This document shows positions 18,553 to 27,000 of a stretch of DNA of 40,954 bases, in pieces. The stretch covers positions 1 to 40,954 of the forward strand of contig JABLUY010000292.1 in assembly GCA_013306675.1 (NCBI GenBank). Reading direction: 5' to 3'. Position numbers and translations under genes: made by a program. The notes below the pieces were generated by a model, which saw only the letters and a program-made list of their open reading frames with translations, searched no databases and was not told where the DNA came from. The DNA is from Thraustochytrium sp. TN22 (Eukaryota; Sar; Bigyra; Thraustochytrida; Thraustochytriidae). The stretch's first letter is position 1. Each line of letters opens with the position of its first letter.

Positions 18553-20333
18553 GGGTGACGACGTGACACAGCCCTAGCGGGACGCTGCGCGCGGCAGTTG
18601 GGCCCCGGCGTCTGAATCCTCGGGCCTGGAGCGCGGGCCGAGCGCGGCTCTGACCCCCCGGCCGTCCTTCGGGTTGCGCCTCCGCCGTTAGGATCGCCCA
18701 GGCTGGCTGGCAGAGCCCTCTTCGGGCCTCAGGGCGCCTCCGCCCCCGCCTTGCTCGCGCGCGCGGCAGCGGCAGCGGCGGCGGGGCGGCCGAGCGAGCG
18801 ACGGCGCCCGCGCGCTGGGCGGCGTGTCGCCGGCCGCGGCCGCGGCGCGGTCGCGCGAGCAAGTGCTTATCAAAGATCAACGCGCATGGGACCCCCGCTC
18901 GCTCCACGCAGGCCTGCTCGCGCCGCCGCTGCTGGTGCTGCTCGACCTCCGGGGGGCGGGGCGCAGTGCGGCGGAACGGGACAACGCCGTGTCCGTCACG
19001 AATTGCGCGCACGGGTTTCAACGTTGCCACGCGGGGCGAGCGAAAGGGCAACGCACGTCTACCCGCCGAGACGCCCGGCCCATGCGCGAGGCAGCACCGT
19101 GACGGCGCCTTGGGCTCCGTGAAGCCCGACGCGGGCTCGCAGGAGGAGCGCTCAAACGCGGTGCGAAGCACCTCCCTCCCCTTCCCGAACGTGGCCGGCT
19201 CGACTGTGCACGCTCGCTGGAGACGCGCGTCATACCTTCCAGGGAGTCGCGCGAGGGCCGCGCGTTGCTACGCTTCCATCAAGGCGCAGACGACGTCGCT
19301 CCAGGCCAGCACTGATGCGACCCGCGTGGTGACCGGCGCGGCGTGTGCGGGGACTCGAGACTTCACTCTATGGGCTTGCGAACCCCCGGCGGACGTCCCA
19401 GGAGGTGCAATTCACGCGATGAGCACGATTCGGCTCCGAGGCGCGCGACAAGTCGGTCTCCATGGCTGCAGCGACTCACCCGTACTCCAGGGGGCGGAAG
19501 TCCCCCCCTTCCATACCTACCCTGGCGCGGCGTGCCGGATCCGGACGACGCTCGCCCCGTACGAGTCGAGGAACGCGCGTCAGGCTCACTCGGAATGGAG
19601 GCCGAAAATCCGTTGTCCCAAGGCTGGCGCGCAGCTTCTGCATGTCCTCAGCTTGCTTGCACCGTTGAGAGCCCCCCTCACGTACGCGTTGCCTGTCTAC
19701 TAGCTAGGCCGTTGGTCGATGGTGCTGGCGCACACTAGGAGGTGGCCGGAGGATCGCGTTGCTTGAGGGCCAGTCACGTCGAGCTGGAGTGGCTTCTTGG
19801 CGACCAAGCGAGCACGCAGCCTCTCGAGTCCCTTGCTTGATTGTGCCATCGAACGGGATGATGAGGAGTTGGCTTGAACGGTTTGTGTGTAGCCACTGGC
19901 AAGTGCGGTTTGGCTGCGCGCCGACGAACGAGCGCCGACGAACGAGCGCCTCGATGCCGAGGAATGGTGCCTTTAAACGGTCTCCGTCAAGCCAAAGTTT
20001 CGGCAAGTGGGCTTGGGCAAGCGCGACAACACGACTGAAGCCGAAGTCCCTTTTTGGCGTCTTCTACAAAATGCCCTGGCTGCCTTGCACGCGAGCTTGC
20101 AAGCGACTGGGCCGGCCTGCCCCTGTTTCCTTCTCAAGGCACCGCATGCTTGGTTCGCCTGGCAAAATGGCTTGGGAAGCTCTTGCTATCTTGAAACTCG
20201 TCGCTTGCCGGTTGTGCTCACGCGCGCGCACGCACGGCATCTGCATCAAAAAGGCAAGCGCATAGTGTACATTGTTCCACAGAAAAAGGTAGAGTAAGGC
20301 TGCCGAGCCTTGGCGAGCGAATCCTCTTCATTG

Positions 20334-22049
20334 TCAGGTGGAGAAGAGTTCGTCGACGACTTCAGGGGCGAGGATCTCGGTCATCTTGTCGCGCGGCACA
20401 TTGCTGTGAACGCTGATTTTGTCGACAGTTGATGGGTCGAGCACCTTGGAAATGACCTTCCAGACGCCGGCGAAGATCCTAGGCGCGTTGACAATGTAGG
20501 CAGCACGTAGGTTCTCCGGGTAGTGGCCCTGGCCAACCTTGAGCACGCGCGTGAGCATGAGCACGCCGGGCATGTATAGCTGCGAGAAGCTAATGCCCGA
20601 GAGGTCATGGATCTCGACAAAGCTCCTCCACTCCCAAGGCTCGCCAGGAGGCGGTAGGTCGCCGCGCAGCTGCTCCTGGAAGCGGTACGAGTTGGCCCTG
20701 TTTTGCATGCTCAGCGTTTCCTCCATCCAGGTAATGTAGAAGCTGGAGAAGTCCTCCTCGGTGACCTGCTTGAGGAGCTCGCGCGGGCGCAGATCCCGGT
20801 AGCGAAAGATCTGGATCGGGGAGCCATCGTAGCTGGTACTGTCGAGAAACTCGCCGGCCCAAAGCGGGCGCAGGCGGTCGAAGTTGTCGAGGCGCTCGAC
20901 GGTCTTCGGATGGTCTGGATCGTCCAGCGCGCGCTCCGTGCGGAACTTGACCGTTTCGCGCAGCATCTTGGCCGCCGCCGGCACCTTGCAGTTGCGCGCG
21001 GCCAGGTACCGCTCGTAGAAGCGCACGGGCCCACCGTACTTGCGCTCCATCTCCGGTGTGACAACGTCGCGTACGCTCTCGCGAAGCTCCTCGATGGCCT
21101 CGCTGGTGGGCGGCTGGAGAATGTCCTCGGCGCTGACGCTGATCCGGTCCGTGATGGCCATGTGGCTGTCTTCCTCGAGTAGCGTGGGCGGCACCGAGGC
21201 CTCGGTCGCGCGTGCGGACGAGGCGGCGCTATTGGGCGACAAAATGGCCGTCTCGGTCGCACCATTGAGGTCGTCAGCCGGCTCGCGGTCCTCGTCTGTC
21301 GTCTCGTCCGAGTTGCGGCGGCTCGAGTTGCGGCGGCGCGAGAGCACGCGGCGCACAAAGCTTCGGCGCTTCGAAGACCGCTTGCTGGAGCTGCGCAGCG
21401 AGTCAGAGCGACCCACGTCGCTGACGCCGGAGCTGCGCAGCGACCAACCGCCAAAAGACGCCACGCTGCGCGGGCCATCCACCGAGGAAACGGGCGAGGA
21501 CAGCGCAGAAACCGCGGACAAGACGCGCATGGGCATGCTGTCGCGGCTGGTTTCCCTGGCGAGGCGCGGAAGCGGGTGCTCTTGGCCGTCCTTCTGCTGC
21601 TGCTCTTGGCGTTGGTGCTCCTGCCGCTGCTGCACTTCGACCAGCATCTGCTGCTGCTCCTCGAGGGCCAGGGCTTCCTCGCGCTCGCGCGTCCGCGCGC
21701 GGCGATCCAGCAGGTCTGTGACCTGCGAGGCGACGGCGCTGACGCGGCCGTGCAGCTCATCGGCCACCACGCGTGCCTGCTCGAGCGATCTCGCCTCGTG
21801 CACGTGCAGGCTGAGCATGAGCGCGCCGAGCGCCGCGGCGCCGCCGCCCAGCGTGGCGGCGCTCAGCGACTCCGCCGACCGCACAAGCCACAGCACGACC
21901 AGCATCGAGAACACTGCCGTGTGGTACTTGAACTTGCTCAGCGCGCCCGCCAGTCGCTCCTGCTCCAGCTCGCTGCGCGCCACCAGCCTCGCCGACAGCG
22001 CGCGCAGCCGGGCCGCCTCGCCCAGCTGCTCCAGCTCGCCGCCGTGCAT
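20334..22049 (-). CDS. CRAL-TRIO (Sec14-like) protein with N-terminal membrane segments
   Basis: 571 residues from the first ATG at 22049 (upstream the frame opens only from a GTG). The C-terminal half is a CRAL-TRIO module: a helical N-lobe (about 318-375, with YLAARNCKVPAAAKMLRETVKFR) and the lipid-binding lobe (about 390-560). The lobe includes FVEIHDLSGISF, YPENLRAAYIVNAPRIFAGVWKVI and LDPSTVDKISVHS. Sec14-family proteins bind phosphoinositides or other lipids and transfer or present them. Unusually, two hydrophobic segments near 42-58 and 64-82 precede it, likely a membrane hairpin. A Gln/Glu-rich coiled coil (about 120-165) and a Ser/Arg-rich linker with basic patches (about 185-260) follow. 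The linker looks like a phosphorylated disordered region. Which lipid it binds cannot be read from the sequence. Confidence 0.88.
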   Translation of the reverse strand: MHGGELEQLGEAARLRALSARLVARSELEQERLAGALSKFKYHTAVFSMLVVLWLVRSAESLSAATLGGGAAALGALMLSLHVHEARSLEQARVVADELHGRVSAVASQVTDLLDRRARTREREEALALEEQQQMLVEVQQRQEHQRQEQQQKDGQEHPLPRLARETSRDSMPMRVLSAVSALSSPVSSVDGPRSVASFGGWSLRSSGVSDVGRSDSLRSSSKRSSKRRSFVRRVLSRRRNSSRRNSDETTDEDREPADDLNGATETAILSPNSAASSARATEASVPPTLLEEDSHMAITDRISVSAEDILQPPTSEAIEELRESVRDVVTPEMERKYGGPVRFYERYLAARNCKVPAAAKMLRETVKFRTERALDDPDHPKTVERLDNFDRLRPLWAGEFLDSTSYDGSPIQIFRYRDLRPRELLKQVTEEDFSSFYITWMEETLSMQNRANSYRFQEQLRGDLPPPGEPWEWRSFVEIHDLSGISFSQLYMPGVLMLTRVLKVGQGHYPENLRAAYIVNAPRIFAGVWKVISKVLDPSTVDKISVHSNVPRDKMTEILAPEVVDELFST

Positions 22050-23117
22050 CGCCGCCGTCGCGCCGCCGCCCGCCGCCGCCAGCACGCTAGCGCGCGGCGC
22101 GCGCTGCTGGCGCCTGCCGGCGTGCCGCCGCCGCCGCCGCCCTCCGCGCGCGCGCGCTGCCCGCCCGAGCCTTGACGGGCGGACTCGAGCTGGCTCAGGT
22201 TTGCTGGGCTCCGGCCCAACTGGCCAGGAGAGCCTGAGCCTGTGCTTTCGGTGGCCTCGCCGCGCTGCTCAACGCCTCCGCGCCGAGCGCCGGCCGTGCC
22301 GTGTTTTCGCGCAGCCGGCCGACCTCGCGGGCTACACCGTGTAGCCTTGCTTGCGGTTATGATGCGCCAGGCAGCGCCTGCTCGCAGCATTTGCTTGCTC
22401 CGAGCCAGGCATTCTTGTCCGGGACTGCTGCCGCTCTCTCGAGGCCAACAACGTAGCTTGCTCGCTTTCGCGCGCGCTGCGCTTCACCGCTGCGGCTGCG
22501 AGACGAAGCGAGCGCCGCCGTGCATGCAGTCTGCGTGCAGCCAGCGGCGGCTGCGTCTGAGAGACCGCGATGGGGCTGCATGTTCTGCGAGCACGCGGCC
22601 TGCCTGCCAGCCATGACTTGGCAAGGCAGCTAGCTAGCTAGGTCTGCGAGCCTACGTACGGGCGATGCAAGATTCTGCAAGCAAGCGCCGGACCAAGCCA
22701 AATCTGATCGTGATGCGCCGCCGAAGGTGGCACAAAGCGTGGCGTTCGCTCGCTGCCACTTGCACTGGCAGGCCGGCGGCTCGGCTGGGCTCGGCTGGCA
22801 CAAGCGCGGCGCAGCGCTTCGGCGAGCGCTGACGCAGTGCCTCGAGCGACGTCCGAAGCGAGCACTGCAGGCAGGAGCGGAGCTCAGAGCCAAAGTAGAC
22901 CTGCTCGAGCTCAGAGCCAAAGTAGACCTGCTCGAGCCCTTCGCTCGAGCCCTTCGCTCAAGCCCTTCGCTCAAGCCCTTCGCCCGAGTCGCTCGAGGCT
23001 CGCGCAGAGCGCACAAGAGGCTCGCTCGGCCGCTCGCCGCCTGCTCGCCCGCCCGCTGGCGCCGCCTGCTCGCCCGCTCGCTGGCGCGCAAGTCGGCTGG
23101 GAGGGACCACCACCACC
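22050..23117. promoter_or_regulatory. Divergent region between CRAL-TRIO and phosphatase genes
   Basis: About 1.07 kb between divergent start codons; both promoters should lie here. It contains the repeats at 22880-22985, an agctagctagctagg run near 22629, and cgctcgc-rich DNA up to the phosphatase start. No gene is supported. Confidence 0.5.
22880..22985. repeat. Two nested tandem repeats (27 bp x2, 13 bp x4)
   Basis: Two exact 27-bp units starting gagctcagagcc (22880-22906 and 22907-22933) are followed without a gap by four 13-bp units of gagcccttcgctc type (22934-22985, last two starting aag). They lie about 130-240 bp upstream of the phosphatase start codon. Confidence 0.93.
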
Positions 23118-23978
23118 ATGGTGCTCGTGCTCGTGCGTCATGGCGAGCGCGTGGACTACAAGGAGAAGCAGGCGTGGCTGGACGGCGCGGCGAGGCCCTG
23201 GGACACGCCGCTGACGGAGCGCGGGCACGAGCAGGCGCGCGCCGCTGGCGCCGCGGTGGCTGCGCACCTGGAGAAGCTCGGGCTGCCGCCGGTGACGCGC
23301 GTCTTCTCGAGCCCGTTCACGCGCTGCGTGGAAACCTCCGTGGGCCTGCGCGAGGGCCTGCGCGCCAAGCACGCGCCCATCTGCCTGGAAGCCAGCATCG
23401 GCGAGGGCATGGTCGAGGACTGGTACCGGTCGTGGGCGCTAGCAGAAAAGAGCGACAGCACCTGGGGCGGCCCGCCCGGCTTCCGGACCGGGTCCGGGTA
23501 CGAGGGTGTCAAGCTTCGCGCGCAGGCGCACGTGCCGAGCCTGCAGCTGCTGCGCGACGTGAGCGACTTTGACAAGTCCATGAAGCTCTGTGACACCCAC
23601 GTCAGCACGTACCTGCCGGGCTACACGATCGAGAACCCGGAGGAGCACGCCAACATCGCCAAGCGCGGCGGCCACTTTGCCGCCGCCTGCGCCAACGCCT
23701 TCCCCAACGAGACTGTGCTGCTCTGCTCGCACGGCGGCGTCACCGTCGGCACGTACTCGTACCTGACCGGCAAGCACTGCCCACCCAACGGCTTCACGGC
23801 CATCTCCATCCTGCAGCGCGCGGAGAACGCGCAGACGCTCGACGAGTCCAACCCCAAGGGCCCGGGCGCCGGCGCCTTCCAGGCACACCTCACTGGCAAC
23901 ACGGACCACCTCAACACGGACGAGGACCTCGGTTTGCTCACGGCCTTTACCGGCGACGAGGAGGAGCTCGAAAAGTAA
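23118..23978 (+). CDS. Histidine phosphatase (phosphoglycerate-mutase-like superfamily)
   Basis: 286 residues, beginning MVLVLVRHGERVDY. The RHG signature (R7-H8-G9, with E10) supplies the phospho-accepting histidine. Arg69 in SSPFTRCVET, an acidic residue in GEGMVEDW (97-102) and His205 in LLCSHGGVTV complete the catalytic pocket of branch-1 histidine phosphatases. The RHGERVD opening, the SSPxxRCxxT block and GxGxxEDW resemble the UBASH3/TULA-like and ecdysteroid-phosphate-phosphatase group more than glycolytic phosphoglycerate mutase. The substrate is unknown; TULA proteins act on phosphotyrosine, but no UBA or SH3 domain is present. No signal peptide is seen, so cytosolic. ATG in accaccATGG. 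Its stop is only 62 bp from the stop of the convergent formin gene. Confidence 0.92.
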   Translation: MVLVLVRHGERVDYKEKQAWLDGAARPWDTPLTERGHEQARAAGAAVAAHLEKLGLPPVTRVFSSPFTRCVETSVGLREGLRAKHAPICLEASIGEGMVEDWYRSWALAEKSDSTWGGPPGFRTGSGYEGVKLRAQAHVPSLQLLRDVSDFDKSMKLCDTHVSTYLPGYTIENPEEHANIAKRGGHFAAACANAFPNETVLLCSHGGVTVGTYSYLTGKHCPPNGFTAISILQRAENAQTLDESNPKGPGAGAFQAHLTGNTDHLNTDEDLGLLTAFTGDEEELEK

Positions 23979-24040
23979 CATTCATCATCAACCTTCATCA
24001 CTCAAACACATGCGGACTTTCGCTGCATTGGCGCTGTCCA

Positions 24041-27000
24041 TCAGTCTCGGCCTTTCGCCTCTGCGGTCTCGGCCTTGGCCTCCGTCACCTTCTTGGCCTT
24101 GGCGTCGAGCGCCTTCTTGCGGCGCGCCTCCAGCTTGAGCTTGTGCGCAAACTTGCGCCGCGAGTCCGCAAAGAGCGTAATGAACTTGTGGATGACACCG
24201 AACATGTGCTGCGGGGCGCACGACTCCGGCGACTCGCCAAAGTACGCCACCGCCTCGCGTGCGGCCGAAGCCATCGCGTCCGCGCGCTCCACCAGTGCCG
24301 CGATGCTGGGCGTCAGGTGCTCCAGGCGCGGCGCCATGACCTCTGCAAATCGTGAGCCGGCCTCGGCGTCCAGGAGCAGGCGCACGCCGTCCAGGTCGGC
24401 AGCCATCTTGCGCGCCTGCTGCTGCAGGTCATTCGGGTGCAGCTTGCTCGCGGGCTCAATGGCCTTGAGGTCCTCGTCAAAGTGCAGCAGCGCATCGCCC
24501 TCCTTGCGGTGCGCGAGCTTGCACAAGTAGTCCATGACCGTGGTCTTGCGGTCCGCGGCGCGCGTCTCGCCCAGCTTGAGCAGCGAGTCCAATGTAAAGC
24601 CCGCCTCGTCGCCGTCATTCATGAAGTTGCCAATGTCGAGAATCAGCTTGAAGACCTGCTGCAGCCGCCGGCTCGACTGGATCTGCTCGCACGCCTGCAG
24701 CACCGTGCCAAGCCGCTCGTCCACCTCACGCAGCTGCTCGCCCACCTGCTGCGCAAACACCAGGCCCTTCACCTTGCGCTGCACCTTGCTCACTTTCAAG
24801 ATGGCCACGAAGAAGCGCTCCACGGCGGTCGCCTCGGCGAGGAAGTCCTCCTCGCCGCGCCGTTCCACCTCGCGCTCGATGTTGCGCGTCTCGTCCTGGT
24901 CCGGCAAGAGTTCCGTCAGCAACTGTACGCGAGCGCCGCCGAGCTTCTCCACATCGGCCGCCTCGATCGCCTCGCCAATCTGCTCCACGGACGGGAAGGA
25001 ACGCCGGAACTGCGCAAGCCCAATGCCCACGTTGTTCTCGCGCTTCGACGAGACCACGCTCGCGCGCTTCGAGGGCGCCGCGCGTCCCGCCTGGGCCGCG
25101 CCACCGGAGGCGGCGGCTCCACCCACCTTGGCGCTCGCCTGCTTGGCCGCAAAGAGCTCCTCCAGGTCCTTGAGCTCCTCCGCGGGCAGGGCATCCGCCT
25201 GCGTCTTGGCGGCCCACACCGTGTTCTCCACCGAGTCAACCTGCAGCGTATTCCAGTGAAGCTTGAGCACCGACCGCCCACTGCCTCGGCGGCTGCCCGG
25301 CTTGCCGCTCGGCGCGGCCACCAGCCGAAAGGCGATCTCGAACAACTTGATGATGTCCTCCTCAATGCCGTCGCGCGCCATCTTTTGCTTGATCGCCGGC
25401 GGCGGAATTCCCATCTTCTTCATCTTCTGGTACTTGCCAAAGCTCTCCATCGCCTCCAGCTGTGCCATGGCGTCCTCCGGGCTGGGTCCCGCGGGGGCGG
25501 CCGGCTTGGGCGCGGGCGCGAGCCGGAAGGCCACCTCGAAGAGCCGGATCACCTCCTCTTCCACCTCGTCGCGCGTCATCTTCTGCTTGATCGCGGCTGC
25601 CGGGATGCCCATCTTCGCCATCTTCTTGTACTTGCCAAAGCAATCCAGCGCCTCGAGCTTCGCCAGCGCTTCCTCGGCGCTAGCGCTCTCCTCCGCTTGC
25701 ACCGGCTTGGGCCGCTCGTTGATTGGCTTGGTCGCCTGCGTCTTGGTCGACGCCGGCTCCGGAGCGGCCCTCTTTGGTTCCACCGCGAGCACCTGTGCGA
25801 TGATTGCCTCGTCGCAAATGCCGTCCATGAGCATCTTTTGCCGCACCGCCGGCCCCGCGACGCCGAACTTGCGCATCTGCACGTACTTGGCCACCTCCTC
25901 TGGGAGCGCCTTGGCCTGGTCTGCGACCTTTTTCTCCGATTTTCCTGCCTGCTGGGGTGCCGCAACGTCGTCGTCTCGCGTTTCCGCGCGCCTTGTCCCT
26001 TTGTCAGCCGAGGACTCGTCGCCAGACGCCGCGCCGCCGTCGCTGGTAGCAGTCACACCACGGGCACGCCGAGGCTTTCCGCCGCGGACTTGGCTTTCGC
26101 CATCCTCGCTTTCGTAGTCGTCATTGCTTGAGGTCAGCTCCCGACGAGATGAGCCTCCGTGGCTTTTTCTGCGACCCCCTCTGGCGCTGCCGCCCTGATC
26201 ATGATCACCCTCGGCTTCATGCCCTCTCTTCGTATTGCGCTCGCGTGTGCCGATGCGGTCGCGACCAGCGTCACGGCGGCCATGAGCCTTGTCACGGCGG
26301 TCTCGACTGCTCCGGCGGCCCTTGACCATGTCATCACGATCGCCCTCGTCATAGCTGGAGCCATCCTCGCTGCCGCTGACGTAGCTGTGGTCGCTCCCAT
26401 CATCGTGGCCATGCCGACGGCCAGCGCCGCCGCGCGGCCTTCGCTCCCGTGCGTCGTCACACGAGCTCCTTTTCCCACCTCCATGTGAACCGCTGACACG
26501 CGAGCGCCTCTTAGGGCTGTTCCGCGAGCCCCCTGAGATGCCACCACGCGCGCTGCTGCTGTTGCTGCGCGTGTCTTCGTCTTCGTCTTCGTCTTCGTCT
26601 TGGTCGCTGACGCTGCGGTATGATCTGTGGTCGCTGTATTTAAGCTCACGACCGCCAGCCTTTTCCCGGCTGCTGCGATGACGCCTGCCTCTGCTGCCAC
26701 CTCGGCCTCCGTGCCCGTACCCGCTCAAGCCAGCACCGCGATGAATTGCATGCACGTCTTCGCTAGCGCTCGCCTCGTCCTCGTCTTCGGCCTCGTCGAC
26801 CAGGGCGCGGGCTGCGGTCCCGGCCTCGTCGCGCTGAGCCTGGCGGGCGCGGTAGAGCTCGTGCCGAAGCATTTCGCCAACCCCACGAGAGCCGCTTTGC
26901 ACGTGGCGGCCCTCGCTGGCCACGACCTGGTGAATGGCTTCTCGCAGTGCGGACTTGCCGCCCTGGGACCCGTGGCGGCGTGCGGCCTCGGCCGCGAGAT

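Larger units (their letters stand above)
16675..20333. other. Gene-poor island with tandem repeats
   Basis: The longest region without a supported gene (3.7 kb) in an otherwise compact window. It contains a palindrome (16848-16886), a 168-bp tandem array (17058-17524), 26-bp repeats (17805-17856) and a 25/26-bp duplication (18502-18552). Open frames such as 18503-19171 (minus), 18966-19703 (plus) and 19759-20265 (plus) show no domain, no biased composition and no recognisable relatives. I did not find conserved ribosomal RNA motifs in it either. Confidence 0.6.

Noticed and set aside
18503-20265. Open frames at 18503-19171 (-), 18966-19703 (+) and 19759-20265 (+); also a possible ribosomal DNA fragment.
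   Set aside because: No recognisable domain, overlapping frames on both strands, and no conserved 18S or 28S motif that I could identify.
24437-26131. 564-codon plus-strand frame opposite the formin.
   Set aside because: It is the antisense shadow of the FH2 region in GC-rich DNA; the minus strand carries the recognised domains.
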